A stretch of DNA of 64,000 nucleotides from Myxococcus stipitatus (GCF_038561935.1 NZ_CP102770.1:5642001-5706000), one strand, 5' to 3'; shown: positions 39,902-51,194, numbered from the stretch's first letter. Notes: generated from the letters alone by a model not told the origin. Made by a program: numbers and translations.

Positions 39902-40708
39902 TCACCCTGGACCGCTGTGACCCTTCTTCTCCTCCTCGTGCGAGAAGAGGTCCTTGATGACGAGCTTCGTCACCTGACGGTTCATCATCGCGATGGAGGT
40001 GGTGAGCGGAATCTCCTTCGGGCAGACCTTCACGCAGTTCTGCGCCTTGCCGCAGTCCTGCACACCGCCGGGGCCCATGAGGGAGCGCACGCGCTCCTCG
40101 GAGTTCAGCTTGCCCGTCGGGTTCATGTTGAACAGCCGCGCCTGGCTGATGGCCGCCGCGCCGACGAAGTCGTTGTCCATCGTCACCTGGGGGCACGCCT
40201 CCAGGCAGCTGCCGCAGGTGATGCACGTCGACAGCACGTACATCGTGGACTGGTCCACGGGCGACTGACGCGGGCCGGGGCCCAGGTTGTGCGTGCCGTC
40301 CGTCGGAATCCAGCCCTTCACCCGCTTGAGCGCCTCGAACATGCGGCTGCGGTCCACGGCCAGGTCCCGGACGATGGGGAACTTGCTCATGGGCTCCAGC
40401 GTGATCGGCTGCTCGAGCTTGTCGATGAGCGCCGAGCACGCCATCCGCACGCGCCCGTTGATGTTCATCGCGCAGCTGCCGCACACCTCTTCGAGACACG
40501 CGGCGTCCCAGACCACGGGCGCCACGCGCTTGCCGTCCGAGGTGACGGGGTTGCGCTGGATCTCCATCAGGCAGGAGATGACGTTGGCGCCCTTGCGATA
40601 GGGAACCTTGAACTCGTCGTAGTGACCCGGCTTGTTCGGGTCGTCCTGCCGCCAGATGCGGAAGGTGATGGATTGGCTGCTGACGGCGCCTGCTTGTGCG
40701 GTGTCCAT
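39902..40708 (-). CDS. sdhB: Succinate dehydrogenase iron-sulfur subunit
   Basis: The 268-residue protein carries all three Fe-S clusters: the N-terminal 2Fe-2S set (CLEEVCGSCAMNINGRVRMAC), and the C-terminal ferredoxin-like CITCGSCLEACP and CVKVCP with an extra Cys in DCGKAQNC. It passes electrons from SdhA toward quinone. It lies 80 bp after sdhA, with a hairpin between. No membrane-anchor gene follows. Confidence 0.96.
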   Translation of the reverse strand: MDTAQAGAVSSQSITFRIWRQDDPNKPGHYDEFKVPYRKGANVISCLMEIQRNPVTSDGKRVAPVVWDAACLEEVCGSCAMNINGRVRMACSALIDKLEQPITLEPMSKFPIVRDLAVDRSRMFEALKRVKGWIPTDGTHNLGPGPRQSPVDQSTMYVLSTCITCGSCLEACPQVTMDNDFVGAAAISQARLFNMNPTGKLNSEERVRSLMGPGGVQDCGKAQNCVKVCPKEIPLTTSIAMMNRQVTKLVIKDLFSHEEEKKGHSGPG

Positions 40709-40743
40709 GTGGCTCGACCCTTCACTTCCAAGTCAGTTGCGGA

Positions 40744-40765
40744 GGCCCGCGCTCTCACGCGGGCC
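40744..40765 (-). promoter_or_regulatory. Perfect hairpin between sdhA and sdhB
   Basis: An 8-bp GC stem (GGCCCGCG and CGCGGGCC) with a six-base loop lies in the 80-bp sdhA-sdhB spacer. No T-tract follows, so it may protect the sdhA transcript or attenuate reading into sdhB. Confidence 0.4.
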
Positions 40766-40788
40766 CACCTGAGAAAGCTCCCAGCGAC

Positions 40789-42666
40789 TCACGCGTACCA
40801 GCGCGGCTCCGGCTTCAGCACCGGCGTCGGGACGTCCTCGTACGAAATCTGAGGCCCCTGGTCCGCGTACTTCGCGATGGTGGTCTTCGCCCACTTGTCG
40901 TGGCGAGCCTGCCACAGCGCCATCCACTCGGCGTCGTCGTTGGGGTCCTTCGTCTTCGGCTCGGGCAGCGAGAACTCCGGCTTGTAGTGGGCGCCGCGGC
41001 TCTCGTCGCGCAGGAGCGCGCTGGTCGCGATGACCTCGCCCAGCTCCAGCATGTTCCACAGCTGGTTGGTGAACGACAGCGAGCGGTTGGACGAGTTGCC
41101 CGTGTCCAGCACGTTGACGTTCTTCCAGCGGCCCTTCAGCTCGCGGATCTTCTCCACCGTCTTCTTCAGCCGGTCGTTGTACCGGACGACGGTGCAGTTC
41201 TCCGTCATCACGTCGCCCAGCTCCTGCGCCAGCCCGTACGGATTCTCCGGGCCCGCCATCTTCTTGATGGTGCCGAACCGGTCCTCCCAGTAGCGCTTCG
41301 CGTCCTGGAAGAACTTGTCCGGCATGGACGCGGCGCTCTTCGCGTTGCTCTTCGCGAAGGACGCCATGGCCGGGCCGCCGATCATGCCCGAGTAGATGCA
41401 GGACAAGAGCGAGTTGGCGCCCAGGCGGTTGCCGCCGTGGAACGCGTAGTCCGCCTCACCGGCCGCGTACAGGCCCGGGATGTTGGTGGACTGGTTCTTC
41501 GGGCTGCCCTCCAGCGGGGTGAGCGTCTTCGGGTCCGCCTCGAACGTCACGTAGAGGCCGCCCATGGAGTAGTGCATGCCCGGGAAGATGACCATCGGCG
41601 TGACGCGCGGGTCGTCTCCCACGAACTTCTCGTAGATCTCCATGACGCCCTTGATCTTGGCGTCCAGCGTCTTGGCCGGGATGTGCGTGACGTCCAGGTA
41701 GACGCCGTCGCGGCCGCCGATGCCCATGCCCAGGTCGCGGCAGACCATGAAGATCTCTCGCGTGGCCACGTCGCGGGGCACCAGGTTCTTGTACTTGGGG
41801 TACTTCTCCTCGAGGAAGTACCAGCGCTCGCTCTCCGGGATGTCCCGGGGCGCGCGGGGGTCGCCCTTCTTGCGGGGCACCCAGACGCGGCCACCCTCGC
41901 CACGCACCGACTCGCTCATCAGGCGCAGCTTGTCCTCGCCCGGGATGGACGTCGGATGCACCTGGATGAACTCGCCGTTGGCGTAGATGGCGCCTTCCAT
42001 GTAGGCGCGGCCCGCGGCGGTTCCGGTGTTGATGATGGAGTTGGTGGAGCGTCCGAAGACGATGCCCGGGCCACCCGTGGCCAGACACACCGCCTCCGCG
42101 GGGAACGTGCGGATCTCCATGGTCCGCAGGTCCACGGCCACGCTGCCGATGCAGCGGCCGGTGTCATCCTTCACCGTGCCCAGCCACTCCCAGTACTCGT
42201 ACTTGGTGACCTTGCCCTCCGCCTCGTAGCGGCGGACCTGCTCGTCCAGCGCGTAGAGCAGCTGCTGGCCGGTGGTCGCGCCCGCGAAGGCGGTGCGGTG
42301 GTGAAGCGTGCCGCCGAAGCGGCGGAAGTCCAGCAGGCCTTCCGGCGTGCGGTTGAACGTCACGCCCATGCGGTCCAGCAGATAGATGATGCCGGGGGCC
42401 GCGTAGCACATGCCCTTCACGGAGATCTGCTCAGCCAGGAAGTCGCCGCCGCGCAGCGTGTCCTTGACGTGGATCTCCGGGTGGTCGCCCTCGCCCTTGG
42501 TGTTCACCGCGCCGTTGATGCCGCCCTGGGCGCAGACCGAGTGAGAACGCTTCACCGGGACGAGCGAGAGCACATCCACCTGGTGGCCCGCCTCCGCGAG
42601 CTTGATTGTCGTCATCAGCCCGGCGAGACCGCCGCCCACCACTGTGAACCGCGCTGCTGCTGCCAT
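40789..42666 (-). CDS. sdhA: Succinate dehydrogenase flavoprotein subunit
   Basis: The 625-residue protein has the FAD dinucleotide fold (FTVVGGGLAGLMTTIKLAEAG), the covalent-FAD His region HSVCAQGGINGAVN, the Gly-rich FHGGNRLGANSLL and the substrate loop. The Cys variant of the His-FAD motif matches Bacillus/epsilon-type class B succinate:quinone reductases, which use one diheme SdhC subunit. AAGGAG lies about eight bases before the start. A usual upstream sdhC gene is absent: only 216 bp separate sdhA from mdh. Confidence 0.96.
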   Translation of the reverse strand: MAAAARFTVVGGGLAGLMTTIKLAEAGHQVDVLSLVPVKRSHSVCAQGGINGAVNTKGEGDHPEIHVKDTLRGGDFLAEQISVKGMCYAAPGIIYLLDRMGVTFNRTPEGLLDFRRFGGTLHHRTAFAGATTGQQLLYALDEQVRRYEAEGKVTKYEYWEWLGTVKDDTGRCIGSVAVDLRTMEIRTFPAEAVCLATGGPGIVFGRSTNSIINTGTAAGRAYMEGAIYANGEFIQVHPTSIPGEDKLRLMSESVRGEGGRVWVPRKKGDPRAPRDIPESERWYFLEEKYPKYKNLVPRDVATREIFMVCRDLGMGIGGRDGVYLDVTHIPAKTLDAKIKGVMEIYEKFVGDDPRVTPMVIFPGMHYSMGGLYVTFEADPKTLTPLEGSPKNQSTNIPGLYAAGEADYAFHGGNRLGANSLLSCIYSGMIGGPAMASFAKSNAKSAASMPDKFFQDAKRYWEDRFGTIKKMAGPENPYGLAQELGDVMTENCTVVRYNDRLKKTVEKIRELKGRWKNVNVLDTGNSSNRSLSFTNQLWNMLELGEVIATSALLRDESRGAHYKPEFSLPEPKTKDPNDDAEWMALWQARHDKWAKTTIAKYADQGPQISYEDVPTPVLKPEPRWYA

Positions 42667-42837
42667 CTATCGTCTCCTTGACTGCCGGGGTCCCAGACGC
42701 GCCCACCTTCTACCGACTCGGCGTACCGCGCTCGGGACATCTCCGTGCGAGTTCTACAGGCTAGTTAACTTGGTGAAAGCGTGCCGCAACGGCCGCATCG
42801 AGGACGATTAGCCCACGTCATTCGCGGCATCAGGCAT

Positions 42838-42867
42838 GAAGCCCGCCTGGGTCTTCCGGCGGGCCTC
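42838..42867 (-). terminator. Hairpin terminator of mdh
   Basis: GCCCGCC and GGCGGGC form a 7-bp stem with a ten-base loop, 16 bp after the mdh stop on the minus strand. It lies between mdh and sdhA. Confidence 0.55.
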
Positions 42868-42882
42868 ATGTCCTGGAACGAG

Positions 42883-45160
<2,278 letters not shown>

Positions 45161-45350
45161 GGACGTACTCCTGGAAGGTGTGGCCGTGTAAGAATTGGCG
45201 CGGGATAGTCGAGAACCCGCCCCCCTCCCGTCAAGGAGTTTGGCCAGCCTTCCAGGTTGCCGGACTTATCGGACCCAGCGGCGCGGCACGGGCAGCGTGC
45301 CCGTCCCCCACGCGGCCGGCGAAGTCCTCGCGACGCTGAACCGGGCGCGA

Positions 45351-45914
45351 CTACCAGCTGGCCATGCCAGGCGCCGGCAGCTCCACCGTCACGGTAAGCC
45401 CCGCCTCCGCGCCCCGCTCGGCGGTCAGCGAGCCCCCCACGGATTCCACCAGCTCGCGCGCCCGCGCCAGCCGCCGGTGCGTCGCCCCCACCAACATGGG
45501 CGACAGGAACACCGACCGCAGCTCCCGCTCCGACAGCCGGGCGTCCGGCGTCACCACCTGGAAGCGCGGCGGCTCGTCCCCGAAGTCATCCGGGGGCGCC
45601 AGCGTCAATCGCACCTCACCCTCCCCCGCGCAATCCGCCGCGTGGGCCAACAACAGCAACAACACCTGGCGTGTACGCCGCTGGCCCGTCCGCGCCAGGA
45701 CGGCCTCGCCCGGAAGCTCCAGCTTCACCTGGTTACCGCGAATTCTTTTCTTGGCTTCCAGTAGTTTCACGGATTCAATAACAAGCGCCGACACATCCAC
45801 GCGGTGAAAGTCTGGCCCGTCCACGAGCTCCAGGAGGGGCGCGGGGGCCACGCGATTCGCGCTCCGCTCCGCTTCACCGGAAGTCCGTTCCACCGTGTTG
45901 TGCGCCGCACTCAT
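45351..45914 (-). CDS. Degenerate histidine-kinase-type ATPase domain protein
   Basis: The ATG at 45914 with GAGG upstream gives 187 residues. The sequence aligns by pattern with a GHKL ATPase domain: HRVDVSALVIESVKLLEAKK (pre-domain helix), RQVLLLLLAHAADCA where an N-box Asn is expected, VVTPDARLSERELRSVFLS where the D-x-G-x-G box should be, and ATHRRLARARELVESVGGSL in place of the Gly-rich lid. The N-box Asn and both Gly motifs are missing, and no DHp histidine helix precedes the domain. It is therefore unlikely to bind ATP. It is a single gene upstream of icd with a 190-bp gap, and is divergent from the PilZ gene. Confidence 0.55.
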   Translation of the reverse strand: MSAAHNTVERTSGEAERSANRVAPAPLLELVDGPDFHRVDVSALVIESVKLLEAKKRIRGNQVKLELPGEAVLARTGQRRTRQVLLLLLAHAADCAGEGEVRLTLAPPDDFGDEPPRFQVVTPDARLSERELRSVFLSPMLVGATHRRLARARELVESVGGSLTAERGAEAGLTVTVELPAPGMASW

Positions 45915-46246
45915 CCGCACCTCGCCCTATTGACGTGTCCGAAGGATTCTACCGGCGAAGTCCGACACTCTCCATTTCACTACGAGGAAGTGCAGGGGGC
46001 GTGATTGACTGCCGACATTACAGTTGCGCGACATCTTCCCGATGGGCTTGTTGGGTCCTGGGCATGCTTTTCGTGAAACCTAAAGAAATGACCTGTCACG
46101 GTTGACCCAGTGCCCTAGATTCTCGCCTTGACGAAAACAGCAAGGCTGCACAAATTCGATTTGACTGTTCCTCCTGTCTCCGTATGATGCGGACTCATAG
46201 CGAAATCGTGCCCACCGCAGCGCCGATGGAACAGGGAGGACCTGTT
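45915..46246. other. Divergent intergenic region with the PilZ-operon promoter
   Basis: The 332 bp lie between the degenerate HATPase gene and the PilZ gene. They hold the promoter described at 46161-46188 and a 5' leader of about 50 bp. The central part (46010-46160) is unusually AT-rich for this window. I saw no convincing promoter for the minus-strand gene. Confidence 0.6.
46161..46188 (+). promoter_or_regulatory. Sigma-70-type promoter of the PilZ operon
   Basis: TTGACT (46161-46166) and TATGAT (46183-46188) are separated by 16 bp. Transcription should start near 46195, after the first in-frame ATG at 46184, which supports the GTG start at 46247. Confidence 0.65.
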
Positions 46247-48454
46247 GTGCTTGCAACTTCGCCATCCGCATCAGGCGTTCCTCACTACCGGAGAAGGGGG
46301 CTCCTGGACATGGAAGGGGGAAACCCACTCTCCGACCGGCGGACGGTCGAGTTCGACAGCCGCGACGCATTCATCAACGTGATTCCGCTGCCGCCAGCGG
46401 AAGCCGCACTCGACGACTCGGGCTACTCGCTGCACGGCCGGGGTCCCAACGTCATCACCTGCGCGTTGGGCACGCCCGACGCGACCGTGGGCGAGGTCAC
46501 CCGCCTGAGCCCCACGGTGGTCTGGGTGATGCCGCGGGGCCCGGTGAATCCCACCGAGTCCTCCACGCTCCCGGTCTTCCTGAAGGGCCGTGGCCACACC
46601 ATCGGTCCTCTCGTGGGTGCGTTCATCCGCGCCGACGCGGAGACGGCGAATGCCCCCGTCGGGCTTCAGCTGGTGGGTGTGACGGTGGAGCAAGGCCGCC
46701 AGATTCTCGCGCTGTTGGCGGATTCGTTGCGCCACGGCGTCGCGGAGCCGGCGGCGTCTGCCTTGCCGGTGCAAGACATCATCGAGCAGCCGGAGCGCAT
46801 CCGCTCCATCCTCACCGCCATCTGCGCGTCTGGGAACAAGGGCGTGCTGCGGCGCATGGGCCGCTCGGTCCGGATGGTGTTGGAGCGCTTCAACTCGGCG
46901 ACGTCGCAGCTCGAGTGGCGCACCGACGAAGCGGTGTCCGATTGGGGCGACGCGCCCTACGATGTGGATGTCATTGGCTACAACAGTGCCTATCGCATGC
47001 AATTGCAGGCAGGCGGCGCGAATGGGGATCGGCTCTTCACGCCGCTTCCGGCCAGCATCTCCCGCATCCGTCACCGCTGGCACCGCCGCGTTCCCGCCCC
47101 CGAGGGCGCCCGCGTGCGCTTCCACCACCCGCTGTGGCGCGAGCTGGGTGAGCTCCAGCGCGAGGTGGTGGACCTGTCCTTCTCCGGCCTGTGCATCCGC
47201 GGCAAGCCGGAGGACCTGATGTTCCCGGGCCTGCTGCCGCCTCACATCGAGCTGGAGACGGCCGAGGGCCTGACGCTGACGCTGCGCGGAGAGCTGCGCT
47301 ACGTCACCAGCCCCCGCGCGGACGGCACCGTCCTGTGCGGCCTGAGCGTGCAGCCCTACTCCGTCGACGAGGCGCGCTGGGTGCGCTTCGTGTCGCAGAC
47401 GACCTCCCCCGCCACTCGCACCAGCGAGGACATGGAGGAAGGGCTGTGGGATTTATTCACGCGGTCCGGCTTCTTCAGCCTCGCGGGCAAGTCCACCGAG
47501 GAGTTCGACGAGCTTCGCCAGGCCTTCCGTGGCATGGCCAAGCGCGGCGCGGAGATTCCGCAGCTCTTCTGCCAGGCGGTGTGGCCGTCGGAGCGTGGCC
47601 CCGAGGCGACGCTGTCCTTCATGAAGCCCTACCGCCACGCGTGGATGGGGCACCAGGTCGCCAAGCGCCCTGGCAAGCCGCCGGCGAGCGTGGTGGAGCC
47701 CGGGCAGATCATGCGCGACCTGTACGTGCGCACGTTCGAGCATCCGCAGAGCGACCCGGACTTCCGCTGGGTGGTCGCCTACGTGGAAGCGCTCAACCCT
47801 TGGATTGCCAAGGCACACGTGCGCTACGCCGAGCGGCAGATGGAGACGGGCCAGGGCCTGGCCTTCACCCGCAAGGTCCACATGTTGGATGTCTTCACCC
47901 ACGAACAGACGGGCCTGTCCCACGAGGGCATCCAGGTGGGGCTCGCCACGCCGCATGAGCTGACGCTGCTGGCGGACAACATCGCCCGGACGCGGCCGTC
48001 CTGCTACGTGGATGCGCTGGACTTCACCCGCGAGCGCATCGACATGCGCGGGGTCCAGGCGCGCTGGAAGGAATTCGGTCTCGAGCGTGAGCGCGAGATC
48101 CTGGTCGCGCGGAAGCACGGCGTGCCCGTGGCCGCGACGGTGCTGGAACTGGGTCAGCGGGGTACGAACCTGTACTGCCTTCTGGACATGGCCCGGCTGT
48201 TCTCGCTGACCGAAGAAGGACCGTCCACCTACGTTGCCCTGGTGGACGCCGCGCGCCGTTGGTACGCCGCGCGACGCCGCGCCTCGTTCCACTTCCTGTG
48301 TGAGGACGAGGGGGGGGATTACGTTCGGGAAGCCGGCATCCACTCGGGGCCAGATCCATACATGTGGATCATCTCCTCGAAGCTGATTCCAGACTTCCTC
48401 GAGCACATCAGTGAGCTGACCATCGGGCGCCGTGGCGCCCACAACACTCGGTAA
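46247..48454 (+). CDS. PilZ-domain protein with C-terminal acyltransferase-like region
   Basis: The GTG at 46247 has AGGGAGG seven bases upstream and lies downstream of the proposed transcription start; it gives 735 residues. A PilZ domain (about 270-375) carries both cyclic-di-GMP motifs: R277xxxR281 and DxSxxG at 309-314 (DLSFSG). An N-terminal region (about 50-150) may be a second, divergent PilZ-like barrel. Residues about 400-725 look like GNAT/FeeM-type acyltransferase fold by pattern (REILVARKHGVPVAATVLE, then GTNLYCLLD), but no active site is certain. The protein has no membrane segment. A diiron-type protein gene follows after 22 bp, so the two are likely one unit. Confidence 0.7.
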   Translation: MLATSPSASGVPHYRRRGLLDMEGGNPLSDRRTVEFDSRDAFINVIPLPPAEAALDDSGYSLHGRGPNVITCALGTPDATVGEVTRLSPTVVWVMPRGPVNPTESSTLPVFLKGRGHTIGPLVGAFIRADAETANAPVGLQLVGVTVEQGRQILALLADSLRHGVAEPAASALPVQDIIEQPERIRSILTAICASGNKGVLRRMGRSVRMVLERFNSATSQLEWRTDEAVSDWGDAPYDVDVIGYNSAYRMQLQAGGANGDRLFTPLPASISRIRHRWHRRVPAPEGARVRFHHPLWRELGELQREVVDLSFSGLCIRGKPEDLMFPGLLPPHIELETAEGLTLTLRGELRYVTSPRADGTVLCGLSVQPYSVDEARWVRFVSQTTSPATRTSEDMEEGLWDLFTRSGFFSLAGKSTEEFDELRQAFRGMAKRGAEIPQLFCQAVWPSERGPEATLSFMKPYRHAWMGHQVAKRPGKPPASVVEPGQIMRDLYVRTFEHPQSDPDFRWVVAYVEALNPWIAKAHVRYAERQMETGQGLAFTRKVHMLDVFTHEQTGLSHEGIQVGLATPHELTLLADNIARTRPSCYVDALDFTRERIDMRGVQARWKEFGLEREREILVARKHGVPVAATVLELGQRGTNLYCLLDMARLFSLTEEGPSTYVALVDAARRWYAARRRASFHFLCEDEGGDYVREAGIHSGPDPYMWIISSKLIPDFLEHISELTIGRRGAHNTR

Positions 48455-48476
48455 CACACCCAAAGGTAGACACAAT

Positions 48477-49220
48477 ATGAGCAAGCAATTCGTGGAGCAG
48501 CACTACGTTCCGCACGTCGCGGCGGTGCGCGAGCGACTCAAGACCTCCCCTGCCCTCCAGGCGCTGCTGGACCCGAAGGTCGACCCGGCGCTGGTGGAAG
48601 GCTTCCTCATCCAGCTCAACTCGCTGGGTGTCTACATGACGCAGCCGGTGGACAGCTGGATTCGCCGTGCGGGCGAGGCCTCCGTGAAGATGGGCCTGAA
48701 GGACGTGGGCGAGAAGCTCATCACCCACGCGAAGCACGAGGAAGGCCACCACCTGATGATGATCGAGGACACCAAGAACCTGGTGGCCCGGTGGAACGAG
48801 CACCGCACGCCCAAGCTCGACGCGGAGGCGCTGCTGAACCAGGTCCCCACGCAGGCCATGGTGGAGTACCGCAAGATCCACGAGGACACCATCGTCGGTC
48901 CGATGCCGGCGGCCCAGGTCGCCATCGAGTACGAAATCGAGAACCTGTCCGTCGTCTTCGCGCCCGGGCTGATGGAGCAGGCCAAGCGCGTCTGTGGCGA
49001 GGACATCATGGAGGCGATGTCCTTCGTGAAGGAGCACGCCGAGCTCGACGTGGGCCACACCGCCCTCAACGAGGTGATGCTGGGCAAGCTTTTGAGCCAG
49101 GTCCCCGAGAAGACCGAGGTCATCGGCAAGACGGGCGCGCAGGCCCTCGACATCTACCTGCGCTTCATGGGCGACTGTGTCGAGCGCGCCCAGAAGATGA
49201 TGAAGCCCGCGGCGGCCTGA
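48477..49220 (+). CDS. Heme-oxygenase-like diiron protein
   Basis: The ATG at 48477 gives 247 residues, all-helical. Helix motifs resemble heme-oxygenase-like diiron oxidases (HDO): a His/Glu-rich helix (84-92: HAKHEEGHH), a Glu in EYEIEN (about 151-155) and HxxxDxxH at H187, D191 and H194, the pattern seen in CADD and SznF. Family members bind two irons and perform oxidations, for example N-oxygenation or C-C cleavage. It is 22 bp after the PilZ gene with no terminator, so they form an operon. Substrate unknown. Convergent with the FAD monooxygenase, 15 bp apart. Confidence 0.65.
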   Translation: MSKQFVEQHYVPHVAAVRERLKTSPALQALLDPKVDPALVEGFLIQLNSLGVYMTQPVDSWIRRAGEASVKMGLKDVGEKLITHAKHEEGHHLMMIEDTKNLVARWNEHRTPKLDAEALLNQVPTQAMVEYRKIHEDTIVGPMPAAQVAIEYEIENLSVVFAPGLMEQAKRVCGEDIMEAMSFVKEHAELDVGHTALNEVMLGKLLSQVPEKTEVIGKTGAQALDIYLRFMGDCVERAQKMMKPAAA

Positions 49221-49235
49221 GAGCACCCGCGCGGT

Positions 49236-50858
49236 TCAGCCGGCTTGACGGATCCCCGCTCCGTCGCCACTCGAGCCCGGACGGATGAGGCCTCTCAATG
49301 AGAGGCGAAGTTTGTCCAACGAAGTCCCAGCCGCAATGCCATACACGTAGCGGTCCGGGCGAAGCACCACCACGTCTGCCTTGTAGCGTGAGAACCACGC
49401 CTCCAGCCGGCCCTCGGTGTCCACGAGGACGTCCGCCGGAGGCTCGCCCGTGCGCGCGGGAGACCGCACCGTCCAGGCGCGCACGCCCAGCTCCGCGGCC
49501 AACGCGTGCGCCTGACGCAGCAACTCGGGCGCCGCCCCCGGCCGCGTGAGCACGGCGAAGTCGTTCCCCAGCACCCGGTCCAACAGCACCCGCTCGCCCG
49601 CGGTCCGCTCGACGTGCGGCTGGGGGAAGTACGTACCCTCGGGCGCGCCCTTTCCTCGCTGTCCCCCCAGGAGGAAGCCTTTCTCCAGCGCGAAGGTGGG
49701 CCGCGCCTTGAACTGGCGGATGAACGTCCCGGTGACGGGCAGGTGGTAGAGCGCCTGGATGAGCAGGTTGCGCAGCCGCGCCACCACCTGGCCTCCGCGC
49801 ATCATCACCCGGCCCATCGCGTCCGAGCTCTCGATGATGCTCGTGACGTGTCCGCGCCGCTCCTGCTCATACGTGTCCAGGAGTGACGCGTCCGCGCGCC
49901 CCTCCAGCACCCGCGCCAGCTTCCAGGTCAGGTTCGCCGCGTCGCGGAACCCCGCGCACAGGCCTTGCCCCAGGAACGGCGGCATCAGGTGCGCCGCGTC
50001 TCCCAGGAGGAAGACCCGCCCCACCCGCCAGCGCTCCACGACTCGGCTGTGGTACGAGTGCACGTTGATGGAGGCGAAGGTCATCTCCTCCGTGCCGACA
50101 TAGCGCGCGACGATGGAGCGCACGTGCTCGGGCCGCCGCACGGCCTCCAGGTCCGCGTCCGCATCCAACACGATGTCGAGGCGCATCTCGTCCAGCGCCG
50201 TCGGCGCGATGAAGCCCCGGCGGGTCGGCCCACACAGGTAGTTGGCGCAGCCGGGCTCCGGCGACTTCACGTTCACGGTGATGGCCAGGCAGTGCTCCAG
50301 CGCCGTCGTCCCCTCCAGCTTCAGGTCCAGCGTGCGGCGGACGAAGCTTCGGGCACCGTCGCAGGCCAGCAGGTAGCGCGCCCTCACCTCCACCTCCTGG
50401 CCGCTGGCGCCTTTTCGCATCCGCACCGTGAGCCCTTCGTCGTCCTGCGCGAAGGACAGGACCTCGTGCCCCAGCCACAGCCTCACGTGCTCGAAGCGCG
50501 CCAGGCCTCGCCGCATCGCCATCTCCATGCGCGGCTGCTGGATGAAGGCCCCCAGGTCATGCCCCAACGGCGCGTCGACTTTCGAGAAGTCCACTTCCGC
50601 GAGCGAGCGCAGGTCATCGTCGATGTAGCGGAGCGTCTTGCAGGCGTTGAAGCCAGGCGCCAGGTCGCCTTCCAGCCCTGCCGACTGAAAGATGCGCTGG
50701 GCCTCATCATCCGTGCTGATGGCGCGAGACTGTCCGTGCGCGGACAGCTCCTTCTCCACCACGAGCGTTCGCACACCCCGGAGCCCCAGCAAGTTGGCGG
50801 CCATGGCTCCCACCGGCCCACATCCGACGATGACGACATCCACGGATTCAAGAGCCAT
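49236..50858 (-). CDS. FAD-dependent aromatic monooxygenase (MhpA/PHBH-like)
   Basis: The 540-residue protein is a class A flavin monooxygenase: FAD motif VVIVGCGPVGAMAANLLG at the start, DG motif in ACDGARSFVRR (about 168-178), and GD motif in LLGDAAHLMPPFLGQGLCAG (about 285-303). A thioredoxin-like C-terminal domain (about 430-530) is typical of the MhpA/phenol hydroxylase type. Enzymes in this group hydroxylate phenolic or quinone substrates with NAD(P)H. No catabolic pathway genes surround it, so a role in secondary metabolism is possible. Confidence 0.88.
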   Translation of the reverse strand: MALESVDVVIVGCGPVGAMAANLLGLRGVRTLVVEKELSAHGQSRAISTDDEAQRIFQSAGLEGDLAPGFNACKTLRYIDDDLRSLAEVDFSKVDAPLGHDLGAFIQQPRMEMAMRRGLARFEHVRLWLGHEVLSFAQDDEGLTVRMRKGASGQEVEVRARYLLACDGARSFVRRTLDLKLEGTTALEHCLAITVNVKSPEPGCANYLCGPTRRGFIAPTALDEMRLDIVLDADADLEAVRRPEHVRSIVARYVGTEEMTFASINVHSYHSRVVERWRVGRVFLLGDAAHLMPPFLGQGLCAGFRDAANLTWKLARVLEGRADASLLDTYEQERRGHVTSIIESSDAMGRVMMRGGQVVARLRNLLIQALYHLPVTGTFIRQFKARPTFALEKGFLLGGQRGKGAPEGTYFPQPHVERTAGERVLLDRVLGNDFAVLTRPGAAPELLRQAHALAAELGVRAWTVRSPARTGEPPADVLVDTEGRLEAWFSRYKADVVVLRPDRYVYGIAAGTSLDKLRLSLRGLIRPGSSGDGAGIRQAG

Positions 50859-51194
50859 GTGCCCTCCAGGACTCGTTCCACGTTGAGCTGCCTTTGTTTC
50901 ACGTCCCCCTCTACCCGCTACTCGACTCTAGAGGAGAGGACGCGACGCGGCGTCATTCTTGCGTGTTTGCGTTTCAGTGCCTTCGAGAATACCCATACAC
51001 GCGAGGATGTTTGGGGGTTCGAGCGAGCTTCAAGATTTCGCTCGCATGAAACGACAGTGTCGAAAAGAGCGGTCGCATTGCTGTCTGGAACCCGGCAGGC
51101 GCACCGCAGCCAACGCGCGGCGTCGTGACCTACGCCGCGATGAGTGGTTTGGTACGAGTTCCCCCTCACGCGTGGTTCGCGAAGGAGTAGTCCG
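50859..51194. other. Divergent intergenic region between the monooxygenase and a small gene
   Basis: The 336 bp are less GC-rich than neighbours. A 6-bp inverted repeat (GCGAGC/GCTCGC) with an 11-base loop lies at 51023-51045. No promoter matches stand out for either strand. Confidence 0.5.

Noticed and set aside
40696..42681. A 661-codon plus-strand frame over sdhA
   Set aside because: Shadow of sdhA; the minus strand carries the full flavoprotein motifs.
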